Under the pieces are notes generated by a model. It saw only the letters and a list, made by a program, of their open reading frames with translations, was not told the origin of the DNA and ran no database searches. Shown here piece by piece: positions 9,401 through 17,831 of a stretch of DNA of 64,000 bases. Both the position numbers and the translations under genes were made by a program. How positions within the stretch are numbered: the stretch's first letter is position 1; every line of letters begins with the position of its first letter. Location of the stretch: assembly GCA_018242295.1 (NCBI GenBank), contig JAFECE010000011.1, forward strand, positions 186,001 through 250,000, in the 5' to 3' direction. This DNA comes from Pseudomonadota bacterium (GTDB lineage: Bacteria; Pseudomonadota; Alphaproteobacteria; Rhizobiales; Hyphomicrobiaceae).

Positions 9401-10008
9401 ACGTGCAATTGCCCGCGATGGCTCTTTCGGAACACGTCGTCAACGACTATCAGACGCTGCGTCTATCGCTCAAAGAGCATCCGATGGCGTTTTTGCGCGA
9501 GGATTTTCGCCGCGAGCGCGTGCTCTCTTGCAAGGATTTGAGAGACGTGAAGAACGGCGCTTTTGTCCGGGTGGCGGGTGTCGTGCTCGTCCGGCAAAGG
9601 CCGGGGACGGGCAATGTCGTGTTCATGACGGTCGAGGACGAGACCGGCGTTACGAATGCCATCATCTGGCCGAATATGCTCGAACGTTTTCGCAAGGTCG
9701 TGATGACGTCGCGGCTCATTCTGATCGAGGGCCGCATTCAAAACCAGGTCGAAGAGCACGCAAATATCATTCACGTGGTTTCGACGAAACTGATCGACAG
9801 AAGCGATTGGCTGCTGCGGCTTTCCGAATGGGCGGCGGACATGGACGTGCCGCATGCGAATGCGGATGAGGTGCTGCACCCTGAGCCCGGTTCTGCGCAT
9901 CCGGCCAGAAAGGAAGACCGGCGAATCCATCCGCGGTTCTCGCGCGAGCCGAAACCGCGCCACCCACGCAATGTTCGCATCATTCCGAAATCACGGGATT
10001 TCCACTAA
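6484..10008 (+). CDS. dnaE2: DnaE2 (ImuC) error-prone DNA polymerase III alpha-like subunit, with inserted repeat peptide
   Basis: A 1174-residue C-family polymerase used for translesion synthesis in SOS-induced cells. Visible parts: N-terminal PHP domain ('YAELQVTTNFSFLRGASHAD'), the polymerase core with 'GRGSAANSVVCYCLGIT' and the catalytic acidic run 'EPPDIDVDFEHERREEV', the thumb/fingers, a helix-hairpin-helix region and an OB-fold near the end ('KNGAFVRVAGVVLVRQRPGT'). The start is the ATG at 6484. Residues about 866-906 ('PSPRERGEGQGEG' ... 'LTPTLSP') are not polymerase sequence: they translate a palindromic repeat that has entered the hairpin-helix region without breaking the frame. 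The flanking family sequence ('KLVDGLSEDDIEG' before, 'LSEFAARGRLRVPVLEKLAA' after) is intact, so the product may still fold. Confidence 0.95.
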   Translation: MTLRYAELQVTTNFSFLRGASHADDLVVQAKALGLSAIAVTDRNSLAGVVRAHVAAKPEDDKPGIRLVIGVRLDLEDASSLLVYPTDRTAYGRLCRLLSHGQLKADKGKCILHLADVAAHAEGQIFIALPPDGWDWREVSPSAQSMSAQIFRFPSASDCAGDAVETGKTLGASLQRIKDAVGHAPLYLAASHTYRGDDRSRIAALAALGDRCGTPIVATNDVLYHHPDCRPLQDVVTCIREKTTLREAGLRLEANAERYIKSPEEMAHLFRGHEAALARTLDIVEACRFSLGDLKYEYPDEPVPPGKTPQGHLVELTWRGAASHFPEGIPEKVRDTIEKELKLIGELKFAPYFLTVHDIVAFARSKDILCQGRGSAANSVVCYCLGITAVNPVEVDLLFERFISSARIEPPDIDVDFEHERREEVIQWIYNRYGRHRAGLTATVISYRSRSAVRDVGKVFGLSEDTIAALAGMVWGTHGGGVPPEQHVRGAGLDPTDRTLAAAMELAQKLMGFPRHLSQHVGGFVLTRGPLVEVVPVGNAAMADRTFIEWDKDDIAELGLMKVDVLALGMLTCVRKAFDLIEKHHGEKCTLATMPREDEPTYDMLCRADSLGVFQVESRAQMNMLPRLKPREFYDLVIEVAIVRPGPIQGDMVHPYLRRRAKVEEVVYPHPKGGDEGELKTILGKTLGVPLFQEQAMRLAMVAAEFTDKEVSDLRRAMATFRRAGTIGLLEEKMVSRMVARGYEREFAERCFSQIKGFGEYGFPESHAASFALLVYVSAWIKCRYPAAFACALLNSQPMGFYAPAQIVRDAREHGVEVREADVSFSAWHSTLEDNAEGRPALRLGLKLVDGLSEDDIEGLSCALDFPSPRERGEGQGEGQFQSPSEQQPLTPTLSPRRVQMHGERGNLGTLSEFAARGRLRVPVLEKLAAADAFRSLGLDRRQALWEVKALANAPPLPLFSWSETQDTGKEADVQLPAMALSEHVVNDYQTLRLSLKEHPMAFLREDFRRERVLSCKDLRDVKNGAFVRVAGVVLVRQRPGTGNVVFMTVEDETGVTNAIIWPNMLERFRKVVMTSRLILIEGRIQNQVEEHANIIHVVSTKLIDRSDWLLRLSEWAADMDVPHANADEVLHPEPGSAHPARKEDRRIHPRFSREPKPRHPRNVRIIPKSRDFH
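9081..9201. repeat. Palindromic repeat inserted in frame inside dnaE2
   Basis: A 121-bp element made of two opposed units: CCCCTCTCCCCGC/GCGGGGAGAGGG hairpin followed by AGGTGAGGGGC, then GCCCCTCACCCCAACCCTC and a second CTCTCCCC...GGGGAGAGG hairpin with a longer loop. It resembles the dispersed proteobacterial repeat that is often mistranslated as PSPRERGEG / LTPTLSPLAGRG. Normally intergenic; here it is read as about 40 residues of DnaE2 with no stop. Confidence 0.88.
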
Positions 10009-10046
10009 AGAAAACATCACCGTGCGGATCTCTCCGCACGGTGATG
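10005..10046 (-). terminator. Strong hairpin terminator between dnaE2 and a convergent small gene
   Basis: A perfect 14-bp stem (10015-10028 with 10033-10046, arms CATCACCGTGCGGA/TCCGCACGGTGATG, 4-base loop). On the minus strand it is followed by GTTTTCTTTAG, a good termination tail for the small gene; the same hairpin follows the dnaE2 stop by 6 bp and may act in both directions. Confidence 0.85.
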
Positions 10047-10075
10047 CCGTTAGCCCTCGAAGTCTGAAAATGTCG

Positions 10076-10336
10076 TTATTTTTTGCAGGCGATCTGCGAT
10101 GACTCGCACTGCGTGCCGAACGTGCCCGGCTTGCAGGACGTGTGGACGGCGCCCTTCGGTGTGCGCCCCTTCGCCTCGATGATGTTGGCCAAGCCATGCG
10201 TCGACATGATAACCGCGAGATCGTGAGTCAGGCCGTCGCCGATCGCGCCGACCCGCACGCAGTCGCCTGCTTGAGCCGCTGCAGAAAGTGCAAGCATCGC
10301 TGCAGCCGCAGCAACGCCGAGTTTCAATGAGCGCAT
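10076..10336 (-). CDS. Small secreted cysteine-containing protein, function unknown
   Basis: An 86-residue protein starting at the ATG at 10336, preceded by a strong GGAGGGG ribosome-binding site 4-5 bases away. Residues 1-23 form a clear signal peptide ('MRSLKLGVAAAAAMLALSAA', cleavage after AQA), leaving a mature domain of about 63 residues with four cysteines ('GDCVRVG', 'HTSCKPG', 'TQCESS', 'IACKK') that could form two disulfides. I do not recognise a family. It is monocistronic, with its own terminator. A longer frame extending to 10798 exists, but the signal peptide and ribosome-binding site fix the start here. Confidence 0.8.
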   Translation of the reverse strand: MRSLKLGVAAAAAMLALSAAAQAGDCVRVGAIGDGLTHDLAVIMSTHGLANIIEAKGRTPKGAVHTSCKPGTFGTQCESSQIACKK

Positions 10337-10504
10337 TTTCCCCTCCGAAAAATCAGATCTTCCGGGGCGGAACCTAGTCGAGCGTCCAAGCGAAAAACAG
10401 CCGATGTTGTTATGGTATGCACAATGGATGCGCGAGGCGTGCCGGAATTGCCACTCGGCCGCCAACCTTACGAATTCGTGATAATTCGAGCGAGGATTGA
10501 GTTC

Positions 10505-10930
10505 ATGAAAGAAAAATCCAAGCAGCCGAGTTTCGGCCGATTCGATATCGGTGAGGTTGCTGCGTCGTTTCCGAATTCGGCGGCGACGCTGCTGGTGGAT
10601 CGCTACCTCACGAACCGAGACGCGGCGAGCGCCCGCGTGTTCAGGGTCTACAAGCCGACGCCGCCGCACTATCACGCGACGTGCGATGAATATCTTTACG
10701 TGTTCTCGGGCCGAGGCACTTTCTGGATGAACGATGCTGCGACGATCAGCGAGTTCGGTCCTGGGCAATTGCTGTTCTTCGAGAAGGGAACCGTGCATGC
10801 GCTTCCGGGCATCATCGAAGAGCCGGTTGTGTTTCTGTCCGTCGATACGCCCCGGCGCGATCCCAAGGATATTATTTTCGTCAATCCCGAGGACGGCACG
10901 CCGGAGAGCTTCGTTCAGCAGAGCTATTGA
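10505..10930 (+). CDS. Single-domain cupin protein (cytosolic)
   Basis: A 141-residue small beta-barrel protein with a cupin core: motif 1 'PHYHATCDEYLYVFSGRGTF' holds the His-X-His and Glu metal ligands, and 'FEKGTVHALPG' supplies the motif 2 His. Cupins of this size may be dioxygenases, isomerases or sugar/metal binders; the substrate cannot be told. No signal peptide. The start at 10505 is preceded by a GAGGA-like motif; an in-frame ATG at 10412 would add an unlike N-terminus. It faces the next cupin gene tail to tail, 12 bp apart. Confidence 0.8.
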   Translation: MKEKSKQPSFGRFDIGEVAASFPNSAATLLVDRYLTNRDAASARVFRVYKPTPPHYHATCDEYLYVFSGRGTFWMNDAATISEFGPGQLLFFEKGTVHALPGIIEEPVVFLSVDTPRRDPKDIIFVNPEDGTPESFVQQSY

Positions 10931-10942
10931 TCGGCGGGCCGA

Positions 10943-11392
10943 TTATTCCGGAGCTTTTTCCGGCAGCGAGGTCGGCAAGCCTTCGGCACCCATATAGACG
11001 ACGAAAAGCCGAACCATGTCTGTCCCCGTGTTCGTTCCCTGATGCGTTTCGTTGATCGCTTCGGCGAACGCCTCGCCCGGCTTGAAGGTTCGCTTTCCCT
11101 TGGCTCCGTAGTCGACGGTCAATTCTCCGTCCATGATCATTCCGACCAACGGAATGCCGTGCTTATGCCAGCCGGTTGAGGCGCCCGGCGAGAGATTGAT
11201 GAGGCTCGCCGTGATCTTTGCCGGTGCGCCGGTCGGGTAGACGATGGGCTCGCCGACGACCGTCTTCGTCGTTTCAAGGAGAGGGATGACACTTATCGAG
11301 GGCGCAAGGGCCATGGCGGTCGCGGCGCCGAGGGCGAAGAGTGCCAGTGCACCCAATGCGAGCAGGACTTTTTTTCTTATGGAAAAAGGCAT
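10943..11392 (-). CDS. Exported cupin-domain protein
   Basis: A 149-residue protein with an N-terminal hydrophobic segment (about residues 9-29, signal peptide or anchor) followed by a cupin domain: 'TGWHKHGIPLVGMIMDGELT' has the His-X-His ligands, and 'AEAINETHQGTNTGTD' the distal His. It would act in the periplasm or on the membrane face. Function unknown; metal-dependent binding or isomerisation is typical of the fold. It is divergent from ggt (100 bp apart) and convergent with another cupin gene, an arrangement that suggests paralogy or functional pairing, though sequence similarity between the two is low. Confidence 0.78.
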   Translation of the reverse strand: MPFSIRKKVLLALGALALFALGAATAMALAPSISVIPLLETTKTVVGEPIVYPTGAPAKITASLINLSPGASTGWHKHGIPLVGMIMDGELTVDYGAKGKRTFKPGEAFAEAINETHQGTNTGTDMVRLFVVYMGAEGLPTSLPEKAPE

Positions 11393-11492
11393 CTTGTGCA
11401 CCCATGTGTTTCGCCACTGATGACCCGACCTTAATCTTGCTTTTTGCGGTCCGGCGATAGTGTTATTCGCTCGGGGCACCTGCGGGGATTGG

Positions 11493-13235
11493 ATGAGCTT
11501 TAGAATTCTGTTCGCAATATTGTGGTCGCTTGCCGCGGGAACGGCGCTGGCGCAGGAATTTCGTCCGGCGCCCGAGGGCGCGTCAGGAAGAATCGAGAAA
11601 GCACCGGTTGTCGCCAAGCAGCACATGGTCGTCGCCGCGGAGCCGCCGGCGGTGGAAGCAGGCCGGCAAATGTTGCGGCAAGGCGGATCGGCGGTCGACG
11701 CGGCCATTGCGACAGAACTCGTTCTCGGCCTTGTCGAGCCGCAGTCTTCTGGGCTCGGCGGCGGCGCGCTCATTACGTACTGGGACGCCAGAACGCGCAC
11801 CGTCACGACGTTCGACGGCCGCGAGACGGCACCTGCCACGGCGAAGCCCGACCGGTTCCTGCGCGACGGCAAGCCGATGCCGTTCGAAGAGGCTGTGAAC
11901 TCGGGCCTGAGCGTCGGCGTGCCGGGGCTGCTTCGCGTTCTTTATCAAGCGCACGAGAAGCACGGGAAACTCCCGTGGGCGAAGCTCTTCGAGCCCGCGA
12001 TCAAACTCGCCGAAGATGGGTTTCCCGTATCGCCGCGGCTCAGCGTGCTTCTGCAGTCGGAGAAGCCGGAAAAGTTCGCGCCAGGCCCGCGCGCCTATTT
12101 CTATGAGGGCGGCGTTACGCCGAGAGCTGCCGGATCGCTCTTAAAAAATCCCGAATACGCAGCGACGCTGCGAACGATTGCGGCGCTTGGGCCCGATGCC
12201 TTCTATAAGGGCGCTATTGCGGATGCGATGGTTCAGGCGGTCAAGGAAGCACCGACCATTCCCGGCGATTTGAGCACCGCCGATCTCGCTACCTATACGG
12301 CGAAGGAGCGCGAGCCGGTTTGTTTCGCCTATCGCGAGCGGCAAGTCTGCGGCGTGGGTCCGCCGTCGTCGGGCGCGCTCACGGTCGGCGCGACGTTGAA
12401 GCTAATCGAGCCGTTTCCCGAAATTCAGGGCGTCAAGGCAGCGATGACGGCGCCGGCTCTGCACATCATCGCGGAAGCGGAGAAGCTCGCGTTCGCCGAT
12501 CGCAATCGGTACATCGCCGATCCCGACCGCGTGGCCGTTCCTTCGGGGTTGCTTGACGACGCGTATCTTGCCGAGCGGCGGAAGTTGATCGATCCGAAAA
12601 AGGCGATGGCGAAGGCCGAGCCGGGATTGCCGCCGGGGCTCGCCAAAAAGTCGTTCGGCAAAGATGCGACTTACGAGGTGCCGGGCACGACGCAGATTTC
12701 GATCATCGACGACGAGGGCAACGCGCTGTCGATGACCGCGACGATCGAAAGCGCTTTCGGCTCGCACCTTTGGGCGAAGGGCTTTCTCCTGAACAACGAG
12801 CTCACCGACTTTTCATTCGTCCCCGTAGATGCAACCGGCATGGCCGCCGCCAACGCGATCGAGGGGGGCAAGCGGCCACGAAGCTCGATGGCGCCGACGA
12901 TCGTTCTAGGCCGGGACGGGACACCGGAGCTCGTTACTGGCTCTCCGGGCGGCTCGCAGATCATTCTCTATGTGGTGAAGTCGCTTGTCGCCGTGCTGGA
13001 TTGGGGGCTCGATGCGCAGCAAGCGGCGTCGCTTGCGAATTTCGGCAGTCAGGGCGGCCCGTTCCTGATCGAATATGCGCTGCCGATCGAGTGGCCGGGC
13101 TACGAGCTGACATCTTACGGTCAGGCGGTTTCGGGCGCGACGATGACGTCCGGCGTGAATATGATCATTCGGCGTGATGGACTTCTTAATGGTGGAGCGG
13201 ATCCCAGACGCGAGGGTGTCGCTCTCGGCGATTGA
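11493..13235 (+). CDS. ggt: Gamma-glutamyltranspeptidase (periplasmic, Ntn hydrolase)
   Basis: A 580-residue proenzyme that cleaves gamma-glutamyl bonds of glutathione and related compounds in the periplasm. Seen: signal peptide ending at 'GTALAQ'; the substrate-binding Arg in 'FDGRETAP' (Arg110); the autoprocessing/catalytic Thr in 'VPGTTQISIID' (Thr399, first of the pair), which becomes the N-terminus of the small subunit; 'PRSSMAPTIV' and 'GSPGGSQI' shape the oxyanion hole. The start at 11493 is preferred over an ATG 11 codons upstream because it gives a normal signal peptide and has a GGGGA motif before it. thiO follows after 9 bp. Confidence 0.95.
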   Translation: MSFRILFAILWSLAAGTALAQEFRPAPEGASGRIEKAPVVAKQHMVVAAEPPAVEAGRQMLRQGGSAVDAAIATELVLGLVEPQSSGLGGGALITYWDARTRTVTTFDGRETAPATAKPDRFLRDGKPMPFEEAVNSGLSVGVPGLLRVLYQAHEKHGKLPWAKLFEPAIKLAEDGFPVSPRLSVLLQSEKPEKFAPGPRAYFYEGGVTPRAAGSLLKNPEYAATLRTIAALGPDAFYKGAIADAMVQAVKEAPTIPGDLSTADLATYTAKEREPVCFAYRERQVCGVGPPSSGALTVGATLKLIEPFPEIQGVKAAMTAPALHIIAEAEKLAFADRNRYIADPDRVAVPSGLLDDAYLAERRKLIDPKKAMAKAEPGLPPGLAKKSFGKDATYEVPGTTQISIIDDEGNALSMTATIESAFGSHLWAKGFLLNNELTDFSFVPVDATGMAAANAIEGGKRPRSSMAPTIVLGRDGTPELVTGSPGGSQIILYVVKSLVAVLDWGLDAQQAASLANFGSQGGPFLIEYALPIEWPGYELTSYGQAVSGATMTSGVNMIIRRDGLLNGGADPRREGVALGD

Positions 13236-13244
13236 TGCTAGAGG

Positions 13245-14270
13245 ATGCGAAACACGCAAAGAGTTTCGACCTTGAGCAAATCGTCCATTCTCGTCGTTGG
13301 CGCCGGTATATTCGGACTTTGGCAGGCTTACGCGTTGGCGCGTGCCGGGCATTGCGTGCGTTTGATCGACGAAGGCAGCGATCCGTTCGCGCGGTCATCC
13401 AGCCGCTGGGCCGGCGCAATGATTGCGCCTGAATGCGAGGCTGAAGCTGCGTCGCCGGTCGTCCGCGATTTGGGACGTGAGGGGCTCCGCATTTGGCGGG
13501 ATACCTATCCCGGCATCATGAGCAACGGAACGCTCGTCGTGGCGCATGCGCGCGACGCGGGGGACCTCGTTCGCTTTGCAAAAATGACCGAAGGACACGC
13601 GGCCGTGGCGGGGCCGCGCATTGGCGATCTCGAGTCGTCGCTTGCGGGGCGTTTCGAGCGCGGCCTTTATTTCGAGAACGAGGCGCATGTCGATGCGCAC
13701 AAGGCGATGGCCTGGCTGTTGGATGAGCTTCGAGCGCTTGGCGCGGATATCGCGTTCGAAACTCGTTGGGATGGCGCATCTCCTGATGTTGCTATCGATT
13801 GCCGGGGCATTGGCGCGCGTGAAGATCTGCCGGCGCTTAGGGGCGTGCGCGGCGAGCGCGTGCTCATTCAAACAAAGGACGTGAGCTTGTCGCGGCCGGT
13901 TCGTCTCTTGCATCCGCGTCAGCCGATCTATGTCGTGCCGCATGGGGACGGACGGTTCGTCGTCGGTGCGACCGTGATCGAACGGGAGGACGATGGTCCG
14001 ATGTCGCTGCGCTCGGCTCTCGATCTCCTCGGCTCGGCCTACGCGCTGCATCCGGCTTTCGGGGAAGCTTCCGTTCTGGAGATGGGTGCGGGGGTTCGGC
14101 CGGCGTTTCCCGACAACGTGCCGCGCATCATCATCGATGACACGCGTCGCATCATTCGCGTCAACGGCGCGTACCGGCACGGATTCCTTCTGGCGCCGGT
14201 TTTAGCGCGAGCGGTTGGCGAATACCTATCAGACGGCCGTCGTGAGGGGCCGCTGTTCGACGCCCCCTGA
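13245..14270 (+). CDS. thiO: FAD-dependent glycine oxidase for thiazole synthesis (ThiO)
   Basis: A 341-residue D-amino-acid-oxidase-fold flavoprotein. The FAD-binding motif 'ILVVGAGIFGLWQAYALARAG' (about residues 15-35) is intact, and the C-terminal 'GVRPAFPDNVPRI ... INGAYRHGFLLAP' pattern is typical of ThiO. It oxidises glycine to dehydroglycine, a thiazole precursor used by ThiG with ThiS. It lies 9 bp after ggt, so it is probably expressed with ggt rather than with thiSGE, which start 3.6 kb away beyond a convergent gene. Its 3' end overlaps that gene by 42 bp. A TTG at 13272 is an alternative start. Confidence 0.85.
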   Translation: MRNTQRVSTLSKSSILVVGAGIFGLWQAYALARAGHCVRLIDEGSDPFARSSSRWAGAMIAPECEAEAASPVVRDLGREGLRIWRDTYPGIMSNGTLVVAHARDAGDLVRFAKMTEGHAAVAGPRIGDLESSLAGRFERGLYFENEAHVDAHKAMAWLLDELRALGADIAFETRWDGASPDVAIDCRGIGAREDLPALRGVRGERVLIQTKDVSLSRPVRLLHPRQPIYVVPHGDGRFVVGATVIEREDDGPMSLRSALDLLGSAYALHPAFGEASVLEMGAGVRPAFPDNVPRIIIDDTRRIIRVNGAYRHGFLLAPVLARAVGEYLSDGRREGPLFDAP

Positions 14271-17200
14271 CGGCGCCGATTTCGCGGCCAATGCCTGCTT
14301 TGCGAGTTCGAGTGCCGCGACGTAGTCGGGCTTGCCGGAGCCGAGCAGCGGAATTTTGCTAACGACGAGAATGTCCGCCGGAGTTGTCAGTTCGCTCACG
14401 CCTTTCCTCCGCACGAACTGCGCGAAGGCTTCCCGCGTGCAGTTCGGATCGGTCGTCAGCAATGCCAGGCGCTCGCCTTTCCGCGGGTCGGGCAGCGCGA
14501 CGACGACCGTCACTTGGTGCGGCCAAAGCTCGGCGGCCAATGCCTCGACCGCGGACAGCGAGATCATTTCGCCACCGATCTTGGCGAAGCGTTTGGCGCG
14601 GCCTTTGATCATGATGAAGCCTTGCGGGTCGATCTCGACGATGTCGCCGGTGTCGTGCCAGCCGTTTGCCGGGGGTTCGAGGACGCCCGGATTTTCGGCG
14701 CGATAGTAGCCGAGCATCACGTTCGGTCCGCGCACGAACAGACGGCCGCCGGTTTCGATACCAGGAACGGAATCGAGGCGCGCTTCCATCAGCGGCGAGA
14801 GACGGCCAACGCTTCCGGCCTTGTTGGCAAGCGGCGTGTTGATTGCCAAAACGGGCGCTGTTTCCGTCACGCCGTAGCCTTCGAGAATGCGAACGCCGAA
14901 GCGATCCATATAGAGTTGACGCGTCCGGTCCTTCACGGCCTCGGCGCCAGCGAGCACGAGGCGGACGCGCGCAAAGTCATATGGATGGGCGGCGCGCGCA
15001 TAGCCTGAAAGGAACGTATCGGTGCCGAACATGATCGTGGCGTTCGACTGATAAACGAGTTCCGGAATGATGCGGTAATGAAGCGGCGTCGGATAGAGAT
15101 AGACGGGCACGCCGGCGACGAGCGGCATCAGCAGGCCCGCGGTCAGGCCGAACGAATGGAAGACGGGAAGGGCGTTGAAGACTTTGTCCGTGCCGTTGCA
15201 GGCGACGCGCGTGAGGCTCTGGGCGCAATTGGCGAGTATGTTCCGGTGAGAGAGCACGACGCCTTTCGGTGTGCCTTCGGAACCTGACGTGAAGAGAATT
15301 GCTGCCGGCGCATTGAAATCGGCCTGGACTTGCGGTCTTCCGCCCTGTGCGAGGCCTTTGAGCTTGTCGAGAAACGTAATCGTCGGGCGCACGTCTTCCA
15401 GATAGATCACGCGCGCAACCGGTTCGAGGGCTTGAATGAGCGGTTCCAGATGGCCCTTCTCGACGAAGGCACGGGAGGTGAGCACGACCGAGACGTTCGC
15501 GGCCTTGCAGGCCGAGACGACGTTGGCCGGTCCCGCTGAAAAGTTCAGCATTGCCGGAACGCGGCCGATCGTTTGCAGAGCGAAGAACGTGACGGCGACG
15601 CCTGCTGAGTTCGGTAACAGCACGCCGACAGCCGATGCGGGCGGCGGCAACATCGGCGCGAGCTTGGCACCGAGAACCTGAGCGCCGACGATCAGCTTCT
15701 TGTAAGACAGCTTGCTGCCGAGCGGATCTTCGATGGCGGGCTTGCCAGTGTCGCGCGTTTTGCGGGCGACGACGAGCGCTTCGAATAGCGTCTGATCGAT
15801 CGGTGTCGTCAGTACCGCGGAGTCGGTCATGATGTCTTGCAAAGCGGCGCCTGCCGCCTGCCGCCGCACCTTGCCGCGCAAGGCTGGATCGACCTTCAGC
15901 CAAACGGGCGGAAGAATGGTCACCGTCGTTTTCGGAAACCAGGCCTTCTTGGTCTGGGAGCTGCTGAGATAGCCGAAGTGCGAGCGCTCGAGGCCATCGA
16001 TGCGAACGGGAATGACGGGCGCGTCCGCCTTATCCGCAATCATTGCCGTGCCGTCGTAGACTTTCATCAGTCCGCCGGTCACGGTCAGGCGTCCTTCGGG
16101 AAAGATGACGAGCGAAGCTCCGTCTTTGACGGCCTGGATCAGATGGCGCATGCCGAGCGGACGCGTCGGATCGATCGTGTAGAACTGCGCGAGCTTCAGG
16201 AACGGCTTCGCCCACCACGTCTTGGCGATATCGGTATCGACGGCGTAGGCGCTGTGGGACGGAAGCAGTCCGTTCAGCAATCCGGCATCGAGCAGGCTGA
16301 CGTGGTTGGGGGCGATGATTGCGCGCTCGCCCGCTTTGGGGAGGTTTTCGAGGCCACGGACTTCAAGTCCGAAGAACGTCTTGAACAGGAAGACGACGAC
16401 GTCTTTCACGCCCTCGGCGCCCCAGGCTCTGAGGACGAGGCCGACGACGATCAGGTTAGCTACGCCGAGACCGGCATAGAGAAGCGATACAGAAATTTTC
16501 TCGAACTGGAGGCCCGCAATCGCGATGCCGATCAGCGTCATGAACGCGGCGGAGAGAACGTTGCAGCCAGCGATGACGCGCGAGCGGCGCTCCACGGGCG
16601 ACCAGGCCTGTACGGCCGCGAAGGACGGCACGATGAACAGGCCGCCGGCGATGGCGATGCCCGCGAGGTCGAGCAGCATGTGTAGGCCTTCGATCGAGGC
16701 CAGCACCTCTGCCGCGCTAAGCGGCGATGGTGCCGGTCTCAGCGATGATGCGAGCCAAGCGAGATCGAGCAGGAAGATGCCCATCAACAATGCGCCGATA
16801 GGAACGAGAGCGAGATTGGGGCGATTGGTGCTGGCTCGCGCGGCGGCAATCGATCCGAGGGCAACCGCGACCGCGAAGGTGAAGAGCGCGAGCGTGTAGA
16901 CCGAAGGTGCGCCGTTGAGCACCTGCGGAATGAGATTCTGCAGCAGGGCCAGGACCGCGGCTCCAACCAACCAGAACCATGACGTGATGAGCGCGCCCTG
17001 CCAGATGCGCTTGTCGGCGCGCAGGTCCTTCAACAGTGTGGCGGTCGACGTAAAGACGTTTCTGTCGATGACGAGATCCGGCACCGAAGAGGGCGCGGGC
17101 GGAATGAAGCGCGCGAAAAGCCAGCCGAGCACCGAAATGGCGATGATCGCGCTTGCGACGACGATGATTTCCGTCTCGCCGCCCGACGCGAGATTGCCGC

Positions 17201-17672
17201 CGATGGTTCCGATCAGGATGGCGATGAAGGTTGCGCCTTCGATCAGCGCGTTGCCTGACGGAAGTTCCTTGGTTTCGAGATGCGTCGGCAGCAGCCCGTA
17301 TTTCACCGGTCCGAAGAAGGCGCTCAGCGTACCGAAGAGCACGAGCGCCGCGAACAGCAGGGCGACCGACGGCAACAGAAATCCGGCGGCAGCGATTGCG
17401 GCGATCGGAATTTCCAATAGGCGGACGCGGGCGGCAACATTCGCCTTATCGAACTTGTCGGCGAGCTGACCGGCGATTGCGGAAAAGACAAAGAATGGAA
17501 GCACGAGCGCCGCGCCGGCAAGCGTTCCGAGCGCCGGACCGTTTTCCATGGCCAACTTGTAGACGACCAGCATTGCAAGCGCGTTTTTCAGCAGGTTGTC
17601 GTTCAGGGCCGCCAGCAGTTGGCTCCAAAAGAGCGGCGCGAAGCGGCGAGACGACATCAAGCGGGAAAACAT
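14229..17672 (-). CDS. aas: LplT-PlsC-acyl-ACP synthetase fusion (2-acyl-glycerophospholipid salvage)
   Basis: A 1147-residue membrane protein fusing three functions of lysophospholipid recycling. Residues 1-415: MFS-type lysophospholipid flippase (LplT-like, 'QLLAALNDNLLKNALAML'). Residues about 425-620: PlsC acyltransferase with HX4D ('NHVSLLDA', His456) and 'FPEGRLT'. Residues about 640-1130: AMP-forming acyl-ACP synthetase with the ATP loop 'LFTSGSEGTPKGVVLSH', 'GYGVTETAPV' and 'WHDTGDIVEIDPQGFIMIKG'. In E. coli these are separate LplT and Aas proteins; fusions occur in other alphaproteobacteria. It converges on thiO (42-bp overlap) and diverges from thiS. Confidence 0.92.
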   Translation of the reverse strand: MFSRLMSSRRFAPLFWSQLLAALNDNLLKNALAMLVVYKLAMENGPALGTLAGAALVLPFFVFSAIAGQLADKFDKANVAARVRLLEIPIAAIAAAGFLLPSVALLFAALVLFGTLSAFFGPVKYGLLPTHLETKELPSGNALIEGATFIAILIGTIGGNLASGGETEIIVVASAIIAISVLGWLFARFIPPAPSSVPDLVIDRNVFTSTATLLKDLRADKRIWQGALITSWFWLVGAAVLALLQNLIPQVLNGAPSVYTLALFTFAVAVALGSIAAARASTNRPNLALVPIGALLMGIFLLDLAWLASSLRPAPSPLSAAEVLASIEGLHMLLDLAGIAIAGGLFIVPSFAAVQAWSPVERRSRVIAGCNVLSAAFMTLIGIAIAGLQFEKISVSLLYAGLGVANLIVVGLVLRAWGAEGVKDVVVFLFKTFFGLEVRGLENLPKAGERAIIAPNHVSLLDAGLLNGLLPSHSAYAVDTDIAKTWWAKPFLKLAQFYTIDPTRPLGMRHLIQAVKDGASLVIFPEGRLTVTGGLMKVYDGTAMIADKADAPVIPVRIDGLERSHFGYLSSSQTKKAWFPKTTVTILPPVWLKVDPALRGKVRRQAAGAALQDIMTDSAVLTTPIDQTLFEALVVARKTRDTGKPAIEDPLGSKLSYKKLIVGAQVLGAKLAPMLPPPASAVGVLLPNSAGVAVTFFALQTIGRVPAMLNFSAGPANVVSACKAANVSVVLTSRAFVEKGHLEPLIQALEPVARVIYLEDVRPTITFLDKLKGLAQGGRPQVQADFNAPAAILFTSGSEGTPKGVVLSHRNILANCAQSLTRVACNGTDKVFNALPVFHSFGLTAGLLMPLVAGVPVYLYPTPLHYRIIPELVYQSNATIMFGTDTFLSGYARAAHPYDFARVRLVLAGAEAVKDRTRQLYMDRFGVRILEGYGVTETAPVLAINTPLANKAGSVGRLSPLMEARLDSVPGIETGGRLFVRGPNVMLGYYRAENPGVLEPPANGWHDTGDIVEIDPQGFIMIKGRAKRFAKIGGEMISLSAVEALAAELWPHQVTVVVALPDPRKGERLALLTTDPNCTREAFAQFVRRKGVSELTTPADILVVSKIPLLGSGKPDYVAALELAKQALAAKSAPSGGVEQRPLTTAV

Positions 17673-17831
17673 CGGCTGATCCTCAAGTTCGATGCCGGAG
17701 ATTCAGATGCTAATTGCGGCGGATTGGCGGGTCCCTTTGACCCGTCTCGATTATATGCGTTAAAAATCCGGAGAACGCTCTGGTAAACGACGATAAAAAT
17801 GCCCATTTCCGGCCCGCAGGTCATTTGAGCG

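Noticed and set aside
17673-17831. TPP riboswitch before thiS
   Set aside because: The characteristic CTGAGA and ACCTGA boxes are absent; only a divergent promoter region is apparent.
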